From contig NZ_CP066776.1 of the NCBI RefSeq assembly GCF_010681825.2, positions 2,852,001 through 2,916,000 on the forward strand: a stretch of 64,000 nt of DNA, read 5' to 3'. The DNA is from Sulfuriroseicoccus oceanibius. Its GTDB lineage: Bacteria; Verrucomicrobiota; Verrucomicrobiia; Verrucomicrobiales; SLCJ01. Numbering within the stretch: the first letter of the stretch is position 1; every line of letters begins with the position of its first letter. The translations under genes and the position numbers were made by a program. Below are positions 38,529 through 46,302 of this stretch, piece after piece. The notes under the pieces were generated by a model, which was given only the letters and a program-made list of their open reading frames with translations, ran no database searches and was not told the origin of the DNA.

Positions 38529-40022
38529 ATGAAGCTCACCGCCCTCGCCTCCGGCCTCCTCATCAGTCTCTGCTCCGCATTTGCCAAACCTCAAGCATCT
38601 CCGAACATCATCTTCTTCTTAGTCGATGATATGGGCTGGCAGGACACCTCACTGGCGTTCCATTCCGAGCGCACAAAACTCAACGAGGTCTATCATACCC
38701 CAACACTAGAGAGGCTTGCCACGGAGGGCACGCTCTTCACCAACGCCTACGCATGTGCCATCTGCTCGCCATCACGGGTCAGCTTGATGACCGGACAAAA
38801 CGCGGCACGCCACAAGGTAACCTGCTGGACGCTACGCAAGGACAAATCCCCCGAGCCCAACCACCCACATCTCGCCCCGAGCACGTGGAACGTGAACGGT
38901 CTGCAACCCATCGGCGCCGGTGTCCCCAACTCGGTAGAAGCCACTACCCTGCCGGAAGTGCTTCGCTCATACGGCTACCGAACCATTCACGTCGGCAAAG
39001 CTCACTTTGGTGCCATGGACACCCCAGGTGAAGACCCTGTAAACCTCGGCTTTGATGTCAACATAGCCGGCTTCGCGGGAGGTGGACCCGGTTCTTTCCA
39101 CGGCGACAAGAACTTCTCCGGCAAATGGCGGGGAGCCGACCCAATCTGGGACGTCCCCGGACTCGACAAATACCACGGTCAGAAAATCAACCTCACCGAT
39201 GCCATCACCCGTGAGGCAATTAGCGAAATCGATCGCGCGGTGGCGGACGAAAAACCATTCTACCTCTACATGGCGCATTACGCAGTCCACGCGCCTTGGG
39301 AGGACGACCGACGGTTCATCGAGAAATACCAAGGAAAAGGCCTCCCAAAGCAGCAAGCCACTTTCGCCTCCATGCTCGAAGGGATGGACCACTCACTCAG
39401 TGAGCTAATCAATACCCTCGACCGACACGGCATTCAGGACGAAACCATCATCGTCTTCATGTCCGATAACGGCTCCCCTCAACAGTGCCAACGGAACCTT
39501 CCCTTACGCGGGTTCAAAATCTCGGCCTACGAGGGCGGATCACGTGTCCCTCTGGTCGTAAAATGGCCGGGCGTCACCAAGCCAAACAGCCGCACGGATT
39601 ACCCGGTCATTATCGAAGATCTCTTCCCCACCATTCTCGAGATGGCTGGCAACCCGCCGACACCAAACGAGCACATTGACGGACACAGCATCGTCCCAGC
39701 GCTAAAAGCGCCGGATACCAATCACCCGGACCGCTCGCTCTTCTGGCACTATCCAAACTACTACAACCAGCCCGCCTTCAGCTCGATTCGCCGTGGGGAC
39801 TGGAAGCTCATCTATTGGCATAGTGACCAATCCGTCGATCTCTTCAACCTCAGTCAGGATCTCGGAGAACAACACGACATCTCAAAGCAGCACCCCGAGA
39901 TTGTAAACGACCTGCGAAGCGGACTCGGCAAACACCTGCGCTCTGTCGATGCCTCCATGCCCATACTCAAGGCGAGCGGCAAACGTGTTCCTTATCCAGA
40001 CGCGCCACTCGCTCAGGATTAA
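38529..40022 (+). CDS. Exported type I sulfatase
   Basis: The 497-residue protein has a signal peptide (residues 1-19, ending AFAKP). NIIFFLVDDMGWQD supplies the first metal-binding aspartates, and AICSPSRVSLMTG holds Cys79, the CxPSR cysteine converted to formylglycine by a maturation enzyme. Further S1 family blocks are HVGKAHFG, FMSDNGSP and the C-terminal GDWKLIYW. It removes sulfate esters from sugars or other compounds; the exact substrate subfamily cannot be told by eye. It follows the fucosidase by 10 bases, a two-gene unit. The formylglycine-generating enzyme is not in this window. Confidence 0.92.
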   Translation: MKLTALASGLLISLCSAFAKPQASPNIIFFLVDDMGWQDTSLAFHSERTKLNEVYHTPTLERLATEGTLFTNAYACAICSPSRVSLMTGQNAARHKVTCWTLRKDKSPEPNHPHLAPSTWNVNGLQPIGAGVPNSVEATTLPEVLRSYGYRTIHVGKAHFGAMDTPGEDPVNLGFDVNIAGFAGGGPGSFHGDKNFSGKWRGADPIWDVPGLDKYHGQKINLTDAITREAISEIDRAVADEKPFYLYMAHYAVHAPWEDDRRFIEKYQGKGLPKQQATFASMLEGMDHSLSELINTLDRHGIQDETIIVFMSDNGSPQQCQRNLPLRGFKISAYEGGSRVPLVVKWPGVTKPNSRTDYPVIIEDLFPTILEMAGNPPTPNEHIDGHSIVPALKAPDTNHPDRSLFWHYPNYYNQPAFSSIRRGDWKLIYWHSDQSVDLFNLSQDLGEQHDISKQHPEIVNDLRSGLGKHLRSVDASMPILKASGKRVPYPDAPLAQD

Positions 40023-40052
40023 CCCACGCCCATTTTCCGAACCTAGGACTCG

Positions 40053-40079
40053 CCGTTCATCACAGGGATTGATGAACGG
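40053..40079. terminator. Perfect hairpin between convergent genes, no U tract
   Basis: CCGTTCATCA (40053-40062) pairs perfectly with TGATGAACGG (40070-40079) around a seven-base loop. It lies between the sulfatase stop and the small membrane protein stop. Neither strand has a T run after it, so it may be a transcript-end stabiliser or a weak terminator. Confidence 0.5.
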
Positions 40080-40087
40080 TGCCCCCC

Positions 40088-40570
40088 TTAGGCGGCCTCG
40101 CCATCGGTCAATGACACGCCCATAAGCGCCAAGCCCTTCAAGGCAAGTACTCCGAACACGAACCCGCCGGTAGCGGTGACGCCGAATGCCAACACCGTGT
40201 CCAACAATCCGTGCACCCATCCAGCATCGCGCAACACACTGATCACCATCACCAAAGCGGCAACAAAAACACCCATCACAAACGCCGCACTCGCTACCAG
40301 ATCCCCATCACGCCCAGCCCCGAAAACGCCAACGCTCTTCGAGCGCGCCCGCACATTCCGAACCCACCGCCGGACTGATTGCACCACCCCCGATCGGCGA
40401 CGTGCTGTCGGAAGCATGCCAAAATCAACATGCCACGAACGATCATTGAGGTCATGACGTTCGGCGGCACGCCCTGCCGGCCGGCTACTGTAACCGGAAG
40501 AAGAAACCAATTCGCCCGAAACCGCTACAGCAGGTGCACAGACATCCACGGATAACTTTGAATCTTTCAT
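40088..40570 (-). CDS. Small membrane protein of unknown function
   Basis: The 160-residue frame has a polar, Arg/Ser-rich first half (about 1-85) and two membrane segments at about 90-112 (VASAAFVMGVFVAALVMVISVL) and 120-147 (LLDTVLAFGVTATGGFVFGVLAL). No family was recognised. It lies downstream of lexA on the same strand with a 166-base gap. Its bottom position in a convergent pair with the sulfatase and its coherent membrane pattern argue that it is real, though the N-terminal part is of poor quality and a shorter start at residue 52 is possible. Confidence 0.55.
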   Translation of the reverse strand: MKDSKLSVDVCAPAVAVSGELVSSSGYSSRPAGRAAERHDLNDRSWHVDFGMLPTARRRSGVVQSVRRWVRNVRARSKSVGVFGAGRDGDLVASAAFVMGVFVAALVMVISVLRDAGWVHGLLDTVLAFGVTATGGFVFGVLALKGLALMGVSLTDGEAA

Positions 40571-40696
40571 CGTTTGCTTTTGTTTGTTCGGTTGTTGTGT
40601 GAATCTCCGCCGCCAACGGAGATCCCAGATTTTCGGGCACAGCTCACGCTAGAGCACCCAATTGAATGCTTTCATTCAGGCTGCTGAGCCTGACTC

Positions 40697-40717
40697 GGCC
40701 TCCTCGTTCCGGAGGCC
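40697..40717 (-). terminator. Hairpin after lexA, no U tract
   Basis: GGCCTCC (40697-40703) pairs perfectly with GGAGGCC (40711-40717) around a seven-base loop, 20 bases after the lexA stop at 40737. There is no T run, so termination by this hairpin alone is doubtful. Confidence 0.4.
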
Positions 40718-40736
40718 CCTCTCATACGGCTCCACG

Positions 40737-41369
40737 TCAGCCAACCCGACGCTTGCCATCTCCCATTCTCAGCAACATGACCATCACCCCTTGGATCACC
40801 AGGTCATGTACCGGCAGCAAATCGGGATAGTCCTCATTCTCTGCCTTCAGGTAACTTTTGCCCCCCTCGCGCACCAATCGCTTGAGCGTCGTTTCGCCAT
40901 CGATCAAAGCCGCCACCACATCACCCGGGCGGGCCTCCTTGAACTCCAGGATCACCGTATCCCCATCACAAATATGTGCGTCGATCATCGAATCTCCGCG
41001 CACCCGCAATGCGAATGTCCGTGCGTTGCGTGACACCCCAAGTGTCGATACGTCAATAGAGATGCAGCCATCACTTTCCTCCTGCGAGTCCGTCGGCATC
41101 CCAGCGGGAATCTGCCCGTACAAAGGCACGTCGATAATCTCCTCGCGCTCCAACTCCTCAGGAAACGCCAATGCTCTCGCCTTACCGGCAGTGCGCTGGA
41201 TCACCCCCTTCTTCTCCAATGCGCGGAGGTGGGTCACCGCCGCGGTCTGACTGGCAAATCCGAAGTGGGCTTGGATCTCACGAGTCGAGGGCATGACGCC
41301 GGTTTGATGATGGACTTCCCGCAAGTACTCGAGAAGTTCGCTTTGTCGCTTGGTAAGTTGAGGGTCCAT
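40737..41369 (-). CDS. lexA: LexA SOS repressor
   Basis: The 210-residue protein is a complete LexA. Residues 1-65 form the winged helix-turn-helix (LTKRQSELLEYLREV, PSTREIQAHFGFASQTAAVTHLRAL). The self-cleavage bond is Ala89-Gly90 in QIPAGMP, and the catalytic dyad is Ser127 (VRGDSMID) and Lys163 (TTLKRLV). LexA represses DNA-damage genes until RecA filaments trigger its cleavage. An operator-like TGTTC-N4-GAACA palindrome lies 20 bases before the start codon, so it should repress itself. The recognition region differs from E. coli LexA, in line with the different operator. Confidence 0.95.
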   Translation of the reverse strand: MDPQLTKRQSELLEYLREVHHQTGVMPSTREIQAHFGFASQTAAVTHLRALEKKGVIQRTAGKARALAFPEELEREEIIDVPLYGQIPAGMPTDSQEESDGCISIDVSTLGVSRNARTFALRVRGDSMIDAHICDGDTVILEFKEARPGDVVAALIDGETTLKRLVREGGKSYLKAENEDYPDLLPVHDLVIQGVMVMLLRMGDGKRRVG

Positions 41370-41388
41370 AACGGGGTGTTCTCTTTAC

Positions 41389-41402
41389 TGTTCGAGAGAA
41401 CA
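41389..41402 (-). promoter_or_regulatory. LexA operator (SOS box) upstream of lexA
   Basis: TGTTCGAGAGAACA is a perfect TGTTC-N4-GAACA dyad, 20 bases before the lexA ATG. This form has been described for verrucomicrobial LexA and differs from the E. coli box. An extra TGTTC half-site lies at 41377-41381. The rest of the 305-base gap up to the carboxypeptidase start shows no other clear signal. Confidence 0.85.
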
Positions 41403-41674
41403 CTACTCAAAGGAACATTTTGAGACAAGAACTTTTTACCTACTGATTTCCTGTCCCCTCATGAGCGTCGGATACAGAGGGACATTTTCGAACACGAGCC
41501 CCACGGTCGCTCGCTCAATCGAGTGGATTGTCACTTCCCCCGGCGGGTTTGATCCGCGACGACAACCGGGAGTTGGTTCGTAATGCCTATTATCCTCCAC
41601 AGGTCCAGCGAATCGCACCTTGCGTCCCCCGCTCTGATCCACCAAGTTCAGCCAACCCACCTTCTTCCCCTGCT

Positions 41675-42478
41675 ATGAGACTTCCCCACTGGATCCCCCT
41701 CATCTTCCTTTTCATCCTCACCCACGCGGCATCCGCCGCCTCGGCTCCGTCGATCTACGGCAAGGCCGCCATTGTAGTCGATGCCGATACCGGCGTCGTT
41801 CTCTATACCAAGAACGCGGACCAGCGACGCCCCGTCGCCAGCACGCAGAAGCTTCTCACCGCTTTGCTAGTCCTCGAAAAGGGTAACGTCAACGGCATGC
41901 TCACGGTCGACCGGTCGGACACGCTCGTGGCTCCCGCCAAGATCGGCCTGCGTACAGGCCAACAATACCGCCGCATCGACTTGCTGCGTACACTTCTGGT
42001 AAAATCCAGTAACGATGTCGCGCACTGCCTCGCACGGGACCACTCGGGCTCGGAGGCCGCGTTCGCCCGCCTCATGACTCGACGCGCCCGCCAACTCGGC
42101 ATGGTCAACAGCAACTTCAAGAACGCCTCGGGATTGCCCGCCGATGGTCAGTACTCGACCGCCCGCGACATGGCCCGCCTCGCCATTACCTCCTACCACA
42201 CACCAGCCATCCGGGCGATCACCAAGATTGAGACGCTTCCCTTCCGCTTCGCCAACGGCCGCACCAGAACGCTTCACAATACCAATAAGCTTCTCAAGCG
42301 GATGCCTGGTGTAAACGGTCTCAAAACCGGATACACCAACGCTGCCGGCCGCTGTCTCATCTGCTCGATCAATCGCGACGGACGCAATATCATCACCGTC
42401 GTACTCGGCAGCTCGTCACGCCACATTTGGAACGACAGCCGCAAGCTCCTCGAATACGGGCTCAGTCAGGCGAAGTAA
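41675..42478 (+). CDS. dacA: S11 D-alanyl-D-alanine carboxypeptidase
   Basis: The ATG at 41675 gives MRLPHWIPLIFLFILTHAAS, a signal peptide, and 267 residues; the longer frame from 41528 has no signal-like start. The three penicillin-binding motifs are SxxK (Ser56-Thr-Gln-Lys59), SxN (Ser111-Ser-Asn113) and KTG (217-219). It trims terminal D-alanine from peptidoglycan side chains in the periplasm. At 267 residues it lacks the C-terminal beta domain and amphipathic anchor of E. coli DacA, and is closer to the DacD-core or endopeptidase PBP7 size. PBP7-type endopeptidase activity is therefore an alternative. Confidence 0.88.
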   Translation: MRLPHWIPLIFLFILTHAASAASAPSIYGKAAIVVDADTGVVLYTKNADQRRPVASTQKLLTALLVLEKGNVNGMLTVDRSDTLVAPAKIGLRTGQQYRRIDLLRTLLVKSSNDVAHCLARDHSGSEAAFARLMTRRARQLGMVNSNFKNASGLPADGQYSTARDMARLAITSYHTPAIRAITKIETLPFRFANGRTRTLHNTNKLLKRMPGVNGLKTGYTNAAGRCLICSINRDGRNIITVVLGSSSRHIWNDSRKLLEYGLSQAK

Positions 42479-42495
42479 CCCCAACCTCCACACAC

Positions 42496-43674
42496 GTGCC
42501 CGCGTCCGATCCACACCACCGGCTGCCGGAATCCGAGCTAGCAGACTTGGAGAACCGTGGACTGCTGCGTTCGCTGCGCCACATGGCATCCCCGCAGGGG
42601 CGATCTCTCACCCCACAAGGCGGCCGGCCGATGGTGAATTTCGCATCCAACGACTACCTCGGTCTCGCCACGCACCCCACGCTCAAATGTGCCGCCAGCG
42701 ATGCGGCCGACCGTTGGGGAACCGGTTCCGGTGCCTCCAGGCTCGTCTGCGGCACGCTCCTCCCTCACGTCACGCTTGAGTCGCGCCTCGCTGAATTCAA
42801 ACAAGCAGAAGCCGCACTGACATTCTCCTCTGGCTACGCCTGCGCCGTGGGAACACTCGGCGCTCTCGCCGGCAAGGATGACATCCTGATTCTAGACAAA
42901 CTCTGCCACGCATCGCTGGTCGATGGCGCACGCCTCTGCGGTGCCACCCTCCGCGTATTCCCCCACAACCACCTCGACAAGCTCGAGTCGCACTTGAAGT
43001 GGGCCCAATCCAAGATCCAGGCCAATGGCCGTATCATCGTCGCCGTGGAGTCGATCTATTCGATGGATGGAGACACGGCTCCGCTCGAAGCCATCGTCAC
43101 TCTGAAGGAACAATACAAAGCACTGCTGCTTGTCGATGAAGCGCATTCGATTGGAATCTGTGGGCCGGGTGGGCGCGGGCTCGCCGCCGCTCTCGGAGTC
43201 GCTTCATCCATCGATTTCCAAATGGGCACCTTGTCGAAAGCTCTTGGTGGTTCGGGAGGCTACCTCTGCGCCTCGCGCAAGTGGATCGACCTCCTGATCA
43301 ACCGCGCCCGATCATTCATTTATTCAACCGCTCCATCACCCATCAGCGCCGCAGTAGCCACCGCCGCAATCGACCTGGTCGACAGCGAGGAAGGCGACAC
43401 CTTGCGCTCCCAACTGCAATCCAACATCACCAGGTTGAGAGCCCTCACAGGCAACTCGGAGCTCACCGGACCAAGCGCAATCGTTCCATTAATTGTCGGC
43501 GAGAGCGATGCCGCGCTCTCCCTCTCAGACGCCCTGGCCAAGCGGGGAATCCTGGCACCCGCCATACGCTACCCGACCGTACCCAAAGGCAGTGCCCGCA
43601 TCCGCTTCACCACCACCACCGCACACACGGATGAGGATTTCGTCCTGTTGCAGGATGCCTTAACTTGTCGTTGA
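42496..43674 (+). CDS. bioF: BioF-type alpha-oxoamine synthase (8-amino-7-oxononanoate synthase)
   Basis: GTG at 42496 gives (M)PASDPHHRLPESELADLENRGLLRSL and 392 residues, 17 bases after the carboxypeptidase stop; the in-frame ATG at 42427 lies inside that gene. The PLP enzyme has VNFASNDYLGLATHP, GTGSGASRLVCGT, LTFSSGYACAVGTL, LLVDEAHSIGICGPGGRG and Lys248 in GTLSKALGGSGGY, which binds the cofactor. BioF joins pimeloyl-ACP and alanine for biotin. No other bio gene is in the window, so a related synthase (2-amino-3-ketobutyrate ligase or a serine palmitoyltransferase relative) cannot be excluded, though the motifs suit BioF best. Confidence 0.82.
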   Translation: MPASDPHHRLPESELADLENRGLLRSLRHMASPQGRSLTPQGGRPMVNFASNDYLGLATHPTLKCAASDAADRWGTGSGASRLVCGTLLPHVTLESRLAEFKQAEAALTFSSGYACAVGTLGALAGKDDILILDKLCHASLVDGARLCGATLRVFPHNHLDKLESHLKWAQSKIQANGRIIVAVESIYSMDGDTAPLEAIVTLKEQYKALLLVDEAHSIGICGPGGRGLAAALGVASSIDFQMGTLSKALGGSGGYLCASRKWIDLLINRARSFIYSTAPSPISAAVATAAIDLVDSEEGDTLRSQLQSNITRLRALTGNSELTGPSAIVPLIVGESDAALSLSDALAKRGILAPAIRYPTVPKGSARIRFTTTTAHTDEDFVLLQDALTCR

Positions 43675-43683
43675 TTACTCATC

Positions 43684-44541
43684 ATGCCAAAGCTCGCCCT
43701 TCTCCAATTGCCTGCATCTGCAGACCGTGCGGAAAACATCTCCCGCACCGAGGCCGCCATCCGTGAGGCCGCTGCCAATGGCGCCCAAATTGTCTGCACC
43801 CAAGAACTCTTCACCACGCTCTATTTTTGCCGTGAGCAAGATCCGGAGCACTTCGATCTCGCAGACGAACTTCCAGGTGACATCACCGAGCATCACTGCG
43901 CACTAGCCAAGGAGCTTGGCATCGTCATCGTCGCTTCGGGCTTCGAACGCCGCGCCCCCGGGCTCTACCACAACACAGCCTGGGTCGTGGATGCTGACGG
44001 TTCATTCCTCGGACTGTATCGCAAAATGCACATCCCTCAGGACCCTGGGTTTGAGGAGAAGTTCTTCTTCACGCCGGGCGATATTGGCTACAAAGCTTGG
44101 GACACCGCATTCGGGAAAATCGGTGTGCTCATCTGCTGGGACCAATGGTACCCCGAAGCCGCACGCCTCACCGCGCTCCAGGGCGCTCAGATTCTCATCT
44201 ACCCAACCGCCATCGGCTGGCTTCCAGAAGAAAAACCCCAACTCGGCGAAGCCCAGCACTGCGCATGGGAAACCGTCCAGCGTGGACACGCCGTCGCCAA
44301 CAGCTGCTACGTCGCCGCCATCAACCGCGTCGGCACCGAGGGCGACACCGAATTCTGGGGACAGTCTTTCGTTGCCAACCACTACGGACAGGTCGTCGCC
44401 CGCGGCTCGATCTCAGATCAACAAATCATCTACGCCGACTGCGACCTCGATGCCATCGATGAACACCGCCGCATGTGGCCGTTCTTCCGCGACCGCCGCA
44501 TCGACAGCTACTCTAATATTCTGAAGCGCTGGGACGACTGA
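43684..44541 (+). CDS. aguB: N-carbamoylputrescine amidase
   Basis: The 285-residue protein is a nitrilase-superfamily amidase with the triad Glu41 (CTQELF), Lys114 (YRKMHIP) and Cys151 (LICWDQWYPEAARL). CWDQWYPEAARL and PQDPGFEEKFFF are typical of AguB enzymes. The reaction gives putrescine, carbon dioxide and ammonia from N-carbamoylputrescine, the last step of putrescine synthesis from agmatine. Length agrees with the family. The partner agmatine deiminase is not adjacent. It begins 9 bases after the BioF stop, so the two are likely cotranscribed with the carboxypeptidase. Confidence 0.9.
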   Translation: MPKLALLQLPASADRAENISRTEAAIREAAANGAQIVCTQELFTTLYFCREQDPEHFDLADELPGDITEHHCALAKELGIVIVASGFERRAPGLYHNTAWVVDADGSFLGLYRKMHIPQDPGFEEKFFFTPGDIGYKAWDTAFGKIGVLICWDQWYPEAARLTALQGAQILIYPTAIGWLPEEKPQLGEAQHCAWETVQRGHAVANSCYVAAINRVGTEGDTEFWGQSFVANHYGQVVARGSISDQQIIYADCDLDAIDEHRRMWPFFRDRRIDSYSNILKRWDD

Positions 44542-44551
44542 TCTCGGCAAT

Positions 44552-44592
44552 CCAAAAAAAATGGCGTGCTTTCCGAGGAAAGCACGCCATTT
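44552..44592. terminator. Terminator shared by convergent aguB and sco genes
   Basis: A 16-base arm starting AAATGGCGTGC (44559-44574) pairs perfectly with its complement at 44577-44592. On the minus strand it is followed by an uninterrupted T run, so it serves the Sco gene well; on the plus strand only TTT follows. Confidence 0.88.
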
Positions 44593-44605
44593 GAAGTTCA
44601 TCGAC

Positions 44606-45385
44606 TCACTTCTTGTCTTCAGCTCGCTTCTTGGCAGCTCCCGAGGCGAAGATCAATCCAAACACAAGGAATACCACGCCGAAAAGCACCACCACCCAGA
44701 TCAGCACCGGGCCGGACTTCTGCTTCTCTTCAAGCACCATCCCGAGATGACGATCGAGCTTGCGGCGCACCTGGTCCGGTGCCTCCAAACTCAACAAATC
44801 GTAAAAACCACGGATACTTCCCGCTCCGTCGATCAACGCCACCCGCTGGTCGTGCTCGTACTTCTCGGGGCCATCGACCTTGATCACGTTGTAGAACATG
44901 AGCTCCTTGTTCATGTACTCATGCAGCTCGTCGCGCCCCTCAGGAGTCAGCGAGGTCAGGAAATGCCAGCGATCGTTATCCACGCCGTGTACCTTGGCCC
45001 ACTCCTTGAGTACTTCCGGGCGGTCCACATCGGGCTCCAAACTCACCGCAACAAATTCCAACTTCTCGTTGTCTTCATACTTGTCGGCGACCTCCTTCAT
45101 CGACTCAATCACTCCGGCACACTGTGACGGACACTGCGTGAAAACGAAGCTCACCAAATACACCTTGCCTCGCATCTCGCTCAACGCCATCTCCTCGCCA
45201 TTCGAATTGAGAAAGGTCATGTCTTTCTCAACCCGTCCGACATACAACGGACGCTCGTCCTTCTCCTTCTGCTGACGGTTGAGAACCCCAACCCAGTTGA
45301 ATGCCACCACCGCGCCCAACGCGATCACCACGCACAACGCCAACACCACATTGGCGTTCTTCTTCGAGAGTTCCTTGTCGCTCAT
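44606..45385 (-). CDS. Sco1/SenC-family copper protein
   Basis: Start at 45385 gives MSDKELSKKNANVV and 259 residues. There is a membrane segment at about 11-34 and a second near the C-terminus (about 226-248), so the thioredoxin-like domain faces the periplasm between two anchors. Copper ligands are Cys85 and Cys89 (TQCPSQC) and His178 (KYEHDQRVALID). Sco proteins deliver copper to the CuA centre of cytochrome oxidase or act as thiol-disulfide reductases. Most Sco proteins have only the first anchor; the second is unusual. The gene stands alone and faces engB across a 117-base gap. Confidence 0.9.
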   Translation of the reverse strand: MSDKELSKKNANVVLALCVVIALGAVVAFNWVGVLNRQQKEKDERPLYVGRVEKDMTFLNSNGEEMALSEMRGKVYLVSFVFTQCPSQCAGVIESMKEVADKYEDNEKLEFVAVSLEPDVDRPEVLKEWAKVHGVDNDRWHFLTSLTPEGRDELHEYMNKELMFYNVIKVDGPEKYEHDQRVALIDGAGSIRGFYDLLSLEAPDQVRRKLDRHLGMVLEEKQKSGPVLIWVVVLFGVVFLVFGLIFASGAAKKRAEDKK

Positions 45386-45502
45386 ATTTTCAAGATTCTT
45401 TGAGAGTTGCAATCACTGGTCGACCAGCGCCGCGCACGGGATAAACTAGGACATCACTTTATTCAGAAAATCAACCGGCCCGCCATCACCCAATTTCACC
45501 CT

Positions 45503-46108
45503 ATGAAGAAAGGACTTCCCGCATCATTCCTCACCAGCGCCAAAGCACTTGCCGACTGCCCAGCCGACGGCTTGCCCGAGTTCGCCTTCATCGGACGCTC
45601 GAATGTAGGCAAGAGCTCACTGATCAACATGCTGACCTCAAAGAAAGGATTGGCTACCGTCTCAAGCACCCCCGGACGCACCCGCTTGCTCAATTTTTTC
45701 AACATCAACGCCAACCGCCCATGGCGACTCGTTGACCTTCCAGGCTACGGCTACGCCAAGGTCTCCGCCAAACAAAGGCATGAGTTCCACGACCTGGTTT
45801 CCGATTACCTGACCTCACGAGAAGAACTCACCTGCGTCGTGCAACTGGTAGACTCCAGACTGACGCCCCAAAAGATCGATCTCGAGTTCTCCCAATGGCT
45901 CATGGACTCCGAGATCCCGTTCATCCTCGTCTTCACCAAGACCGACAAATCCAAGAGCGGCAAAGTGAGCGCCAACATCACCGCATTTACAGACGCCATG
46001 TCCGAATGGTGCGAAGGGCTCCCCCGCATCTTCACCTGCTCTTCCAAAACCGGATCCGGCCGCACCCCGCTGCTCGAGTTCATCGATCAATGCCTGGAAG
46101 TCTCGTGA
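45503..46108 (+). CDS. engB: Ribosome-biogenesis GTPase EngB (YsxC/YihA)
   Basis: The ATG at 45503 gives MKKGLPASFLTSAKALADCP and 201 residues; the longer frame to 45407 overlaps the Sco start. G motifs are GRSNVGKSS (31-39), the G2 threonine in SSTPGRT, DLPGYGYA, FTKTDKS and the late CSSKTGSG. EngB assists assembly of the large ribosomal subunit in the cytoplasm. Length matches the family. The 194 bases after it, before the TolC gene, are AT-rich in the middle and probably hold that gene's promoter. Confidence 0.94.
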   Translation: MKKGLPASFLTSAKALADCPADGLPEFAFIGRSNVGKSSLINMLTSKKGLATVSSTPGRTRLLNFFNINANRPWRLVDLPGYGYAKVSAKQRHEFHDLVSDYLTSREELTCVVQLVDSRLTPQKIDLEFSQWLMDSEIPFILVFTKTDKSKSGKVSANITAFTDAMSEWCEGLPRIFTCSSKTGSGRTPLLEFIDQCLEVS

Positions 46109-46302
46109 CCTAACCACACCAAAGCTCCCCCGCCCCGAACCTTCACCCCTCAAATATTTTCTAGTCGCTATAATATTTTAAAAAAGTTTCATCTAATTGC
46201 CGAAATGACGCAACCCAATGGCGAGATCCCCTCGTTATTCATAATCAGGCAGTCGCAGCGAAAATCTCCGCTGCTGCCCTAACGTCATCCCTTAACCGCA
46301 TT

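Noticed and set aside
41436-41660. Minus-strand frame of 74 codons upstream of lexA
   Set aside because: It fills the regulatory gap between lexA and the carboxypeptidase, has no recognisable features and would lie over the regulatory region.
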